Shown piece by piece: positions 24,532 to 32,809 of a stretch of DNA of 64,000 nucleotides. The translations under genes and the position numbers were made by a program. This DNA is from CAIWHR01 sp963813415. GTDB taxonomy: Bacteria; Pseudomonadota; Gammaproteobacteria; Burkholderiales; Casimicrobiaceae. Every line of letters begins with the position of its first letter. Position 1 is the stretch's first letter. The DNA lies in NCBI GenBank assembly GCA_963813415.1, contig CAWEYW010000009.1:992001-1056000 (forward strand), in the 5' to 3' direction. The notes under the pieces are model-generated. The model was not told where the DNA came from. It saw nothing but the letters and a program-made list of their open reading frames with translations, and did not search any database.

Positions 24532-25266
24532 ATGAGCTCGCGTCCAGCCCTCGATCGCACCCAGGAATGGTTTGTCCCCCGGTTCGGACCCGCAAGGTTC
24601 CGGGCCTTCGTGGGGCTGCTGTTCCTTCCCTATACCGGCATGGTGCTGTCGTTCACCGTGCTCGGCGCCCTGCTCGCCCCGGCGGTCGATGGCGAGCGCG
24701 TGGGTGCGCTGCTCGTGGTCTATGCCCTCGCCCTGGGCGTTGGGGCGCATGCCCTCGACGCCCTCGGCAGCGCGTCGCGCAAGCCGTGGGGGAGCGTGTT
24801 CGCGCCGCGCGCGCTCCGATGGATCGCGGCGGTCTCCCTGCTCGCCGCGTACGCCGTTGGTGCGTGGTACATGCAGCGCTACGCACTGCTCCTGTGGCCA
24901 ATCGCCATCGCCGAAGGATTTTTCGTGCTGGCCTACAACCTGGAATGGTTTGCCGGGCGCTTCCACACCGACCGCTGGTTCGCCGTTTCGTGGGGCGCGC
25001 TGCCGGCGCTCGCGGGTTACATGATGCAGACGAACCGTCTGAGCGTCTCCGCGCTGGTGCTCGCTGCTGCGACGGCGGCCCTGAGTCTCGTCGAAATCAA
25101 GGCCTCCCGGCCGTACAAGGCGATGAAGGCGAGCCAGCGCGACGGGCATGAGGTCGATGCGGTGGTCGTGGCGAGCCTGGAAGCGATCCTGCAATGCGTG
25201 AGCATCGGGACGATCCTCCTCGCCGTGGCGCTGGGCGTCGCGCGCTGGCTGGAGGGCCGTGCATGA
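24532..25266 (+). CDS. Integral membrane protein, possibly UbiA-like
   Basis: 244 aa with about seven hydrophobic helices. HALDALGS in the second loop and RPYKAMKASQRDGHEVD later recall the aspartate-rich loops of UbiA-type prenyltransferases but do not match the NDxxDxxxD motif cleanly. Its 4-bp overlap with a polyprenyl diphosphate synthase gene and a methyltransferase nearby suggest a role with a prenylated substrate. Name and activity are uncertain. The chosen ATG starts the hydrophilic N-terminus MSSRPALDRTQEWF. Confidence 0.6.
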   Translation: MSSRPALDRTQEWFVPRFGPARFRAFVGLLFLPYTGMVLSFTVLGALLAPAVDGERVGALLVVYALALGVGAHALDALGSASRKPWGSVFAPRALRWIAAVSLLAAYAVGAWYMQRYALLLWPIAIAEGFFVLAYNLEWFAGRFHTDRWFAVSWGALPALAGYMMQTNRLSVSALVLAAATAALSLVEIKASRPYKAMKASQRDGHEVDAVVVASLEAILQCVSIGTILLAVALGVARWLEGRA

Positions 25267-26222
25267 CCGCCGATGCCACCGCATTTCGCCTGCATTGGCA
25301 CGCCCTCAAGGCGCGCTTCGACGCGGCGGCGCCACGCTGGATCGCCGAGTTCTTCGGGCACTCGGCCGGCCACGACCTGGCGCTCATCGAGCGCCTCGTC
25401 GTCGACGGCAAGACCGCGCGTGGTTGCCTTGCCTGCCTCGTCTGCGAGGCGCTCGGGGGCAGGATCGACGAGGCCATGCCGCGGGCGGTCCTGCTCGAAT
25501 GCGTGCAGGCCGCGACCCTCGTGCACGACGACGTGGTCGACGGCGACGCCTTGCGCCGCGATCGACCGGCGGTGTGGACCGTGCTCGGCGCCCGTCGCGC
25601 GATCCTCCTGGGGGACCTGATGTTCGCGACCGCGCTGATGCAAGGCGCACGACTCAGCCACGCCGACGTGACGGCGCTGGCGGAGGCGATCGGCACGGTG
25701 GCGAGCGGTGCGTACCGCGAGCCTCTCGATGGAACGGAGCTCGCGCGCGTCGCCACGCCGCCGGGCGCGGCAAGCCTGTACGAACGCGTCGTGCACTGCA
25801 AAACGGGCGCGCTGTTCGGAGCCGCCGGCACCCTCGGTGCCATTGCAGCCGGCGCCGATCCCATGCGCCTGGAGGCCGCCCGCGCGTTCGCGACGCGCGT
25901 AGGCGAGGCTTATCAGATGGCGGACGACATCGAGGACCTGCTGGGGGTCGCGCTGCCACACGCCGCGCCGCAAAAGCGCGCCGCACTGGCGATGCTGCGC
26001 GCGCACTTCACGCCTGCCAGCGTTGCGCCCGCAGGCACGAGCGAGCGCCTGGATGCACGTGCGGACGTCACCGACGCACTGCGTCCGCAATTGCAGCGCG
26101 CGATCCGTGAGCGCGTACGACTCGCGCGTGACGAGGTCGACGTCGTTGCCACGGGCAACGCGGCTTCGTGGTTGCACGCTGCACCCGCGTTCATCGTCAA
26201 CCTGCAGACGCCGTTTGCCTGA
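25263..26222 (+). CDS. Polyprenyl diphosphate synthase family protein
   Basis: 319 aa. First aspartate-rich motif DDVVD at 89-93 (followed by DALRRDRP) and second DDIED at 221-225, so the catalytic Mg sites of trans-isoprenyl diphosphate synthases are present. It should elongate allylic diphosphates with isopentenyl diphosphate. The residues before the first motif are small (Ala84, Thr85), which in this family permits longer products, but chain length cannot be fixed. Overlaps the UbiA-like gene by 4 bp and is convergent with a UbiE-like methyltransferase gene. Confidence 0.85.
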   Translation: MTADATAFRLHWHALKARFDAAAPRWIAEFFGHSAGHDLALIERLVVDGKTARGCLACLVCEALGGRIDEAMPRAVLLECVQAATLVHDDVVDGDALRRDRPAVWTVLGARRAILLGDLMFATALMQGARLSHADVTALAEAIGTVASGAYREPLDGTELARVATPPGAASLYERVVHCKTGALFGAAGTLGAIAAGADPMRLEAARAFATRVGEAYQMADDIEDLLGVALPHAAPQKRAALAMLRAHFTPASVAPAGTSERLDARADVTDALRPQLQRAIRERVRLARDEVDVVATGNAASWLHAAPAFIVNLQTPFA

Positions 26223-26237
26223 GCTGCCGGTGGGCTG

Positions 26238-26972
26238 CTAGCCTGACTTGCGCGCCGTGACGAGCGCCGATCCGCCGAGGGTAAGGTAGTCGATCCGCAC
26301 GTCCGCGAACCCGTGCTGGCGCAGCAGCGGCGGCAGCTCCTGTACCCAGCGCGTCGCCTCGATCAGCCGCGGCAGGCCGTAGTAGATCTCCCGCCACGCC
26401 GGCACTGCACGCGCTACGGTCTGCTGCATCAGCAGGAAATAGAGACGCCAGACGGCGCGCAGGACAGGGTTCGGCGGCAGGGTGAAATCGTGCATGAGCA
26501 GCACCCCGCCCGGGCGCAGCATCGAGGCGTTGCGGGCGATGAGCTGCGGCAGGTCGGCGTACTTCGCAAGATAAGACGACGTGATGCAATCGAACGGTTC
26601 GCCGCTGCGAAAATCCTCCGCGCGGCTCAGCACCAGCGCCACCTGATGGTGCGGCTCCTGCTTCAGCTTGGCACGCGCCAACTGCAGGTATTCGTCACGC
26701 AGCTCGACGCCGACCACCTGGGCGCCCGGACGGGCGCGCGCGATGGCGAGGGTGGAGATGCCGGTGCCGCACGCGAGATCGAGGATGCGTCGCGCGCTTG
26801 CCGGGATCTCGCGGTTGATGCGCCGCTTCCACCGGCGATCGATGCCGAGCGTCGCCCAATGCACCATCGCATCGTAGCTCCGCCCCGTGCCTTCGAAGAA
26901 GCGCTGGACCAGCGCGGTGCGACGATCGTCGCCACGTGCGGGCGCTCGCGCCTGCACGACCGTGTCCGGCAT
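26238..26972 (-). CDS. Class I SAM-dependent methyltransferase (UbiE-like)
   Basis: 244 aa. SAM motif I ILDLACGTGISTLAIA at about 63-78, acidic end of beta-2 VGVELRDEY, and MLRPGGVLLMHDF as post-motif. The FFEGTGRSYDAMVHWATLGIDRRWKRR opening resembles UbiE/MenG quinone C-methyltransferases. A UbiA-like and a polyprenyl synthase gene lie next door (convergent), so a quinone or prenyl-lipid substrate is plausible. Starts 3 bp after a small ORF of unknown function. Confidence 0.8.
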   Translation of the reverse strand: MPDTVVQARAPARGDDRRTALVQRFFEGTGRSYDAMVHWATLGIDRRWKRRINREIPASARRILDLACGTGISTLAIARARPGAQVVGVELRDEYLQLARAKLKQEPHHQVALVLSRAEDFRSGEPFDCITSSYLAKYADLPQLIARNASMLRPGGVLLMHDFTLPPNPVLRAVWRLYFLLMQQTVARAVPAWREIYYGLPRLIEATRWVQELPPLLRQHGFADVRIDYLTLGGSALVTARKSG

Positions 26973-26975
26973 GTA

Positions 26976-27167
26976 TCAGGCCTTCGGCCGCTGGCGACTG
27001 GGCACGACCTCGCCCGGCAGCGGGGCGGCAGGAGAGCAGCGCGGGTCGGCCGCACCCGCCTCTACCGCATCCTTGGGCGTACCGATCAACGCGGTGTCGC
27101 CTTCCAGCACCTCGGCCTGCTTGGGGGTGGTCACCAGCGAGAACTCGTAGCGCACGCCGCAGCTCAT
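26976..27167 (-). CDS. Small hypothetical protein upstream of the methyltransferase
   Basis: 63 aa, MSCGVRYEFSLVTTPKQAEV start; not recognised. Third-position GC is high along its length, as in real genes here, and its stop lies 3 bp before the methyltransferase ATG. GGAG 5 nt before the ATG at 27167 favours this start over ATGs at 27179 and 27173. The C-terminal third is Pro-rich and probably unstructured. No cysteine-pair or membrane segment. Confidence 0.5.
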   Translation of the reverse strand: MSCGVRYEFSLVTTPKQAEVLEGDTALIGTPKDAVEAGAADPRCSPAAPLPGEVVPSRQRPKA

Positions 27168-27289
27168 TGGCATCTCCATCGTCGTTGGGTCGTCCGCACG
27201 CCGGCGGGTGGCGGCAGTCTGCGCGTTCCGGCGTTTGGCCGCCGTAGGCGCGACAATCGACGCGAAGTAGGACCCCGCCTACAGCCGCC

Positions 27290-27634
27290 TCATGGCCCTG
27301 GAGCGCGCGCCGTCACCAGCCACGACTGCGCGTAATCGACGCCATCGAGGCGCTCGAATCCGGTGAGCGTGAACGCCAGCGGGCTCATGGCCATGATCGT
27401 CGCATCGTACAACGGGGGCAACTGGTCCGGGGCGGCGGGCCGGTCCGGATCGATGAGACGCGCGAGGCGCACGTAGCGATGCAAGTGCTCGTCGAAGACC
27501 TGCTCCACGCGCAGGTCACCGCTGCTCGCCGCACCGTTCGCGAGCGCGCGCCGCGGCAGGGCACGGCCCCGATGGCGCATCTGCACGACACTGAACCGCA
27601 TGATGCGCAGGCATACCGTATGGATGTACGGCAT
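27290..27634 (-). CDS. Hypothetical protein
   Basis: 114 aa, unrecognised. Codon bias is strong throughout and the C-terminal half is well ordered in appearance (DEHLHRYVRLARLIDPDRPA, then FTLTGFERLDGVDYAQSWLV). An internal ATG 12 codons in (27598) could be the start instead. No signal peptide or membrane helix. A weak 7-bp inverted repeat (27244-27250 with 27276-27282) just beyond its stop may end the transcript. Confidence 0.55.
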   Translation of the reverse strand: MPYIHTVCLRIMRFSVVQMRHRGRALPRRALANGAASSGDLRVEQVFDEHLHRYVRLARLIDPDRPAAPDQLPPLYDATIMAMSPLAFTLTGFERLDGVDYAQSWLVTARAPGP

Positions 27635-27787
27635 TGTAGCGCATCGCGCAGGCAGGCGAGCCGCGGCACGTTTGTCGCTAGCTCGCGCACATCGCGGGTA
27701 CGCAAGCGCGGCGCGCAGCCGCGGCCGCCCGAGCCGGCGCAAATCTTTCCCGGACCCGGGCAAACTTTACGAGCGGAGCGACGCATC

Positions 27788-28426
27788 ATGGATCTTGCCG
27801 GCACGCCGCTGCCAGTGTGGCTCGCCTGTGCCGGATGGACGCTGTCCCTGCCAATCATCGCGGTCACGCTGGTGCTGGCACCATGGCGGCGCCTCGCCGC
27901 CGATACCGATGCCCATCCATGGTGTGGCGGCGTGGTGTGCCTCGTCGCGCTATGGCATCTGCAGCCTGCGGCGGTGGAGGGACTGCACGTGCACCTCCTC
28001 GGCGTCGCGGCGTACGCGTTGCTCGTGGGGCCGTCCCTGGCACTCGCCGGATGCGCGGTGGCGGTCAGCGCAAGCCTCCTGATCGAGCACGGCACGTGGC
28101 TCAACGGGGGGATTGCCTACGCCGTTCTCGCCCTCGTTCCGGTCGGCGTCACCGTCCTGGTGCGGCACGTGCTGAATCTCTGGTTGCGCGCACCCCAGTT
28201 CGTGCGCATCCTGCTGACCGCGTGGACTGGCGGTGCGCTCTCGTTCGCCGCTTCGGAGGTGCTGCGCCGTGCGACGGCAATGCCGGCCGTGCACGAAATC
28301 GTGGCACCGGCGGCGACCGAAGTGTTCACGGTCGTAGCATGCCTCGCCTCTGCCGAAGCGATGCTGACGGGAGTGGTCCTGACGCTCTTCTTCGTCAGCG
28401 GTCGCGGCATTGCCCGCGACACGTGA
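27788..28426 (+). CDS. CbiM-like energy-coupling factor permease
   Basis: 212 aa with six or seven hydrophobic helices (EGLHVHLLGVAAYALLVGPS, GGIAYAVLALVPVGVTVLV and LSFAASEVL). This is the CbiM/NikM type S-component fold without the standard N-terminal MHIPDG; the metal-binding function of that motif is therefore in doubt. No CbiN/Q/O or other ECF genes are nearby, so it may be a solitary membrane protein. Start at the ATG 27788, giving a membrane-starting N-terminus. Confidence 0.65.
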   Translation: MDLAGTPLPVWLACAGWTLSLPIIAVTLVLAPWRRLAADTDAHPWCGGVVCLVALWHLQPAAVEGLHVHLLGVAAYALLVGPSLALAGCAVAVSASLLIEHGTWLNGGIAYAVLALVPVGVTVLVRHVLNLWLRAPQFVRILLTAWTGGALSFAASEVLRRATAMPAVHEIVAPAATEVFTVVACLASAEAMLTGVVLTLFFVSGRGIARDT

Positions 28427-28462
28427 GACCGACGCGAAACCGCTGGGCTGTCGCCCGCCAGA

Positions 28463-28615
28463 TCACGTGCAGCCGCGGAGCAGGAAGATGATGATGAGCA
28501 CCGGGATGGGAATGCCGAGCAGCCACAGCAGGATGTAGCCCAACTTGCCTTCCTGCCGTGCACGTGGCTGCGTGAATCGTTGCAGCCGTGTGCGCCATGG
28601 TCTGGATGCCTTCAT
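28463..28615 (-). CDS. Small single-span membrane protein
   Basis: 50 aa. A basic N-terminal half (MKASRPWRTRLQRFTQPRAR) precedes one strongly hydrophobic helix (LGYILLWLLGIPIPVLIIIF) and a terminal RGCT. Ribosome site GGGGGA about 7 nt upstream of the ATG. Small proteins with the same IPIPVL helix and RGCT end occur in many proteobacteria under hypothetical names. It is convergent with the CbiM-like gene. Confidence 0.65.
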   Translation of the reverse strand: MKASRPWRTRLQRFTQPRARQEGKLGYILLWLLGIPIPVLIIIFLLRGCT

Positions 28616-28871
28616 CGCGATGTCCCCCTGTTGTCGTCTGCGGCGCGCCGCACGGATGCGGCGCTCGTGGCATTGCGGTTCAGCGCACTGCGCGAATGCC
28701 GCGGCCGCTCCCATCGCTGCAGCTGCATGCGCGCCATTCCCCGAGGCTCCCAGCAAGAAGCGTGCACACATGCGCGGGTCACGTCGCGCAACATGGCTGT
28801 CCTGCCGCACCGTTGACGGGCCGCGGCAGCATGGCCGATGATGGCGGCCACCGCACGAGGGAGGAGACACC

Positions 28872-29891
28872 ATGGTTTCGCGCAGATGGCTCTACGCAGG
28901 CCTGCTGGCCGGCGTCGTCAGCACCGGGGCGGGTGCGCAGCAGCTCAATGTGATCTGCAGCGTGCAGGCCGACTGGTGCACCACCATGGCCAACGAATTC
29001 CAGCGCGAGACTGGTATCAAGGTGGGACTCACGCTGAAGGGCTCGGGCGAATCGATGGCGCAGCTCGCGGCAGAAAAAGCCAACCCCAAGCTCGACGTAT
29101 GGTTCGGCGGCACCGGCGACCCGCACCTCCAGGCCGCCGAGCTCGACCTTACGCAGCAGTACCGCTCACCCCTGCTGGACCAGCTGCAACCGTGGGCACG
29201 GCGCCAGGCCGAGCAGGCCGGCCACAAGACCGTCGGCCTCTATCTCGGTGCGTTGGGGCTCGGCTACAACAGCGAGCTGCTGGCCAAGAAGCACCTGCCG
29301 GCCCCGGCCTGCTGGAAGGACCTCGCGCGTCCTGAATTCGCGGGCGATGTGCAGATGGCCAATCCCAACGCATCGGGCACTGCGTACACCGCCATCGCGA
29401 CACTGGTGCAGCTGTTCGGCGAAGAGGAAGCGTTCAAGCTCCTTGCCGCCATGCACAAGAACATCAGCCAGTATGCGCGCCAGGGCGTTGGGCCCATCAA
29501 GGCCACGGCGCGCGGCGAGAACCTCGTGGCCGTGTCCTTCATCCATGACGTCGTCACCGAGGCGCAGGCGGGCTTTCCAGTGAAGAGCGTTGCGCCGTGC
29601 GAGGGCACCGGTTACGAGATCGGGTCACTGTCGATCGTCAAGGGTGCGCGCAATCTCGACAACGCGAAGAAGTTCGTCGACTGGGCCCTCAGCCCGAAAG
29701 CGCAGGCACTGGGTGCGCAGAGCAAGCAGTTCCAGATTCCATCGAACGTCAACTCGCCGGTGTCACCGCTGTCGCCGAAGGTCGCCGAGATCAAGCTCAT
29801 CAATTACGATTTCGCCAAGTACGGCTCGGCGGCGGAACGCAAGCGCCTGCTCGAGCGCTGGGACCGCGAAATCGCCAGTCTCCCGCGCTAG
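28872..29891 (+). CDS. ABC transporter substrate-binding protein (Fbp/Fut type)
   Basis: 339 aa. A signal peptide (to about 22, GAGA-QQ) is followed by a type II periplasmic binding fold beginning NVICSVQADWC, with the KLDVWFGGTGDPH stretch common in iron(III)/phosphonate-type binding proteins. The following genes encode the permease and ATPase, so it delivers substrate to that complex. Iron(III) binders use a Tyr pair; Tyr198-Tyr199-like residues are not obvious here, so iron is not certain. GGAGGAG lies 6 nt upstream of the ATG. Confidence 0.85.
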   Translation: MVSRRWLYAGLLAGVVSTGAGAQQLNVICSVQADWCTTMANEFQRETGIKVGLTLKGSGESMAQLAAEKANPKLDVWFGGTGDPHLQAAELDLTQQYRSPLLDQLQPWARRQAEQAGHKTVGLYLGALGLGYNSELLAKKHLPAPACWKDLARPEFAGDVQMANPNASGTAYTAIATLVQLFGEEEAFKLLAAMHKNISQYARQGVGPIKATARGENLVAVSFIHDVVTEAQAGFPVKSVAPCEGTGYEIGSLSIVKGARNLDNAKKFVDWALSPKAQALGAQSKQFQIPSNVNSPVSPLSPKVAEIKLINYDFAKYGSAAERKRLLERWDREIASLPR

Positions 29892-29998
29892 GTCGCGCGC
29901 GCGGTGCGATTCGCTCGGCTCGGCCGGCTCGCTGATCTTCTGCGATCCCGCCGCCGACGAGACCGCAACCGGGTGGCGCGACTGCCCTGCTGCGGGCT

Positions 29999-30526
29999 GT
30001 TGCTGACTCCGGCACCGCGTACCTGATGCTCGCGACCCTCGTGCAGGTATTCGGCGAGGACGAGGCCTTTCGCTACCTGCGCGCCGTGCATCCCAACGTG
30101 AATGCCTATGCACGCTCCGGCATCGGACCCATGGCGGCCGTCAAGCAGGGCGAGACCGCGATCGGCAGCTCCGTACTGCACGGTGTGATCAACGAGATCG
30201 CGCAGGGCTTCCCGGTGCGTCCGGTGCTCCCGTGCGAGGGCGTCGGCTACGAAGTCGGGTCGATGGCGATCCTCAAGGGTGCCCGCAATCTCGACAACGC
30301 CAGGAAGTTCTATGACTGGGCGCTCACCGTCGAGGCCCAGAAGATCGGGCTCGACGTCAAGGAATACGCGATCCCCACCAATCGCAACGTGCCGCTGCCG
30401 GCGATGGTGCCGAACCTCACCGACGTAAAGGTCATCGCATACGACTTCGCGAAGTACGGCTCCAGCGAAACGCGCAAGCACCTGCTGGATCGCTGGAAAC
30501 GCGACATCAATGCCAGCGTGAAGTGA
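29999..30526 (+). pseudogene. Truncated second substrate-binding protein gene
   Basis: From GTT 29999 on, the frame reads VADSGTAYLMLATLVQVFGEDEAF and stays parallel to residues ~166-339 of the preceding binding protein (NASGTAYTAIATLVQLFGEEEAF), including DNARKFYDWAL and YDFAKYGSSETRKHLLDRW. The N-terminal lobe and signal peptide are missing, and no matching sequence is found in the 107 bp before it. The first ATG is 30026, giving 166 aa. Without export signal or half of the binding site it should be non-functional, yet the reading frame is intact and the permease start overlaps its stop by one base. It looks like a tandem duplicate that lost its 5' half. Confidence 0.75.
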
Positions 30527-32799
30527 TGGGCGACTCCGCGGCGGCCCAGGCTCCCTACGCCGCCGCCACGCCGGTGCGTTCGTTGCGTCGGCCGTCGCAT
30601 GCGCTGCTCGCGTGGGTCGCGCTGGGCGCCGCCGGCTTCGCGCTTCTCCCCTGGTATGCATTGCAGGACAGCGTGTTTGCGCTCGGGTGGGTATCCGGGT
30701 TCACCGCGAAGGAGAACGCGCCGGCATTGTGGCAAGCCGCGATCGACGGTCGACCATGGCTGTGGCCCTTGGCCGCGCCGCTTGTTCTTGCGCTGGCCGT
30801 CCCGGCACTGCCCACGTCCGCGCGCGGTCGCGCCCTCGCGCTCGCGGCGCTGGGGGCCGTCGGCTTCCTGTATTTCTTTGCGCAGGGCTTTGCGATCGGT
30901 GCGACCGGCTGGTCGTTCGACGTTCTCGCGCGCCTTTTCGGTCCGTTGCAGGGCGGCCAGTACGGCATGGGACTCGGCGCCCTGTGCGTGATCACCGCGC
31001 TGGGAATGATCTTCGCCCTGGGCCTCGCCGGCCTGGGCTTCTTCAAGGGCGACGCATTCGTCGCTGGGAGCGTCGTGACGGTCGCAGTGCTGGTCGCCGT
31101 GTTCACGTTCTATCCCGTGCTGCGCATTCTCCAGTCCTCCATCGAGGATGCATCGGGCACGCTGGCGCCGTCGGCCTTTTTCGCTCGCCTGCTGACGGAG
31201 AAAGTGTGGGGCCTGGCGTGCGTCACCGGACCGCGCCGTTGCGGCGTGGCCTGGAACACGCTGGTGCTCGCCTTCACCTGCGCGGTGTGCTGCACCGCCC
31301 TGGGACTGGCGTTCGCCCTGATTGCGACGCGTACGAGCTTCCGGTTCAAAAGGGTGCTGCGCACGCTGTCGGTCCTGCCGATCATCACTCCACCGTTCGT
31401 GATCGGCCTCGGACTCATCCTGATCTTCGGCCGCGCGGGCCTCATCAACCAGTTCCTCGAATACGCTTTCGGAGTGCAGCCCGGGCGCTGGATCTACGGT
31501 CTGCAGGGCGTGCTGCTGGCGCAGGTGTTCGCGTTCACGCCCATCGCCTTCCTGGTGCTGATCGGCGTCGTGGAAGGCGTGTCGCCGAGCCTCGAGGAAG
31601 CCGCACAGACGCTGCGGGCGAGTCCATGGCGAACGTTCTGCGATATCTCCCTGCCGCTGATGCGGCCCGGCCTCGCCAACGCCTTCCTGGTGAGCTTCAT
31701 CGAGTCCATCGCCGACTTCGGCAATCCGATCGTGCTCGGGGGCAATTTCGGTGTGCTGTCCACCGAGATATTCTTCTCCGTCGTCGGTGCGCAGCTCGAC
31801 CAGGGACGCGCGGCGACGCTCGGGATTCTCCTGCTCGCGTTCGCCCTCGCAGCATTCTTCGTGCAGCGCCGGGTGCTCGGACGCAAGGTGTACACCGCGC
31901 TCGCCGGGAAGGGCGACGCCGGCCTGCCGACGCCGTTGCCGACGACGGTGCGCCGCATCTGCTACGCGGTGGCGATTCCCTGGGCGCTCCTCACGCTCGC
32001 GATCTATGGCATGTCGCTTTTCGGCGGCTTCGTGGAGACGTGGGGACGCGACTACACCCTGACGCTGCGCCACTACAGCAAGGCCTTTGCGGTCGAGTGG
32101 AGCGCACACGGACTCCTCTGGACCGGCACGGCGTGGAGCTCGTTCTGGACGACCCTCCGGCTGTCGGCCATCGCGGCGCCGCTGACGGCGGCGCTTGGAA
32201 TCCTCTCGGCCTACCTCCTCACGCGGCAGAAGTTCGTCGGACAATCCGCGTTCGAATTCGGTACGCTGTTGTCCTTCGCCATTCCCGGCACGGTGATCGG
32301 TGTTTCGTACATCCTGGCGTTCAACGTCCCGCCCATCGAGATCACCGGCACCGGCATCGTCCTCATCGTGTGCTTCATCTTCCGCAACATGCCCGTCGGC
32401 GTGCGCGCCGGCATGGCGGCCATGACGCAGATCGACCGCAGCCTGGACGAGGCGTCGACCACGCTCGGCGCGCGCGGGGCGACGACGCTGCGACGGGTCA
32501 TCCTGCCGCTGCTCAAGCCCGCGATCGTGGCCGCGCTGGTGTACAGCTTCGTGCGCGCCGTCACCACGGTATCCGCGGTCATCTTCCTCGTCTCCGCCGA
32601 ATACGACATGGCGACCACCTACATCATCAACCGCGTCGTCAATGGCGACTACGGCGTGGCCATCGCCTACTGCTCCGTGCTGATCGTGCTGATGCTCGCG
32701 ACCATCTGGCTGATCCAGTTCATCGTCGGCGAGCGGCGGCTCGGGCGACGTGCAGTCGGCGCGCCCGGCATCGGCGCGCTCGGGCGCAACGCGGCATGA
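30526..32799 (+). CDS. ABC transporter permease with two fused permease domains (FbpB type)
   Basis: 757 aa. About 170 extra N-terminal residues hold four hydrophobic helices; then two binding-protein-dependent permease domains follow, each with an EAA loop (SLEEAAQTLRASPWRTFCDISLP in the first; SLDEASTTLGARGATTLRRVILP in the second) that contacts the ATPase. This is longer than classical FbpB but seen in fused iron/phosphonate-type permeases. ATG 30526 overlaps the preceding TGA. Confidence 0.9.
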   Translation: MGDSAAAQAPYAAATPVRSLRRPSHALLAWVALGAAGFALLPWYALQDSVFALGWVSGFTAKENAPALWQAAIDGRPWLWPLAAPLVLALAVPALPTSARGRALALAALGAVGFLYFFAQGFAIGATGWSFDVLARLFGPLQGGQYGMGLGALCVITALGMIFALGLAGLGFFKGDAFVAGSVVTVAVLVAVFTFYPVLRILQSSIEDASGTLAPSAFFARLLTEKVWGLACVTGPRRCGVAWNTLVLAFTCAVCCTALGLAFALIATRTSFRFKRVLRTLSVLPIITPPFVIGLGLILIFGRAGLINQFLEYAFGVQPGRWIYGLQGVLLAQVFAFTPIAFLVLIGVVEGVSPSLEEAAQTLRASPWRTFCDISLPLMRPGLANAFLVSFIESIADFGNPIVLGGNFGVLSTEIFFSVVGAQLDQGRAATLGILLLAFALAAFFVQRRVLGRKVYTALAGKGDAGLPTPLPTTVRRICYAVAIPWALLTLAIYGMSLFGGFVETWGRDYTLTLRHYSKAFAVEWSAHGLLWTGTAWSSFWTTLRLSAIAAPLTAALGILSAYLLTRQKFVGQSAFEFGTLLSFAIPGTVIGVSYILAFNVPPIEITGTGIVLIVCFIFRNMPVGVRAGMAAMTQIDRSLDEASTTLGARGATTLRRVILPLLKPAIVAALVYSFVRAVTTVSAVIFLVSAEYDMATTYIINRVVNGDYGVAIAYCSVLIVLMLATIWLIQFIVGERRLGRRAVGAPGIGALGRNAA

Positions 32800-32809
32800 G
32801 GCAACGCCA

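Noticed and set aside
26976..27179. Start at ATG 27179 for the small ORF
   Set aside because: No ribosome site; GGAG spacing fits ATG 27167 better.
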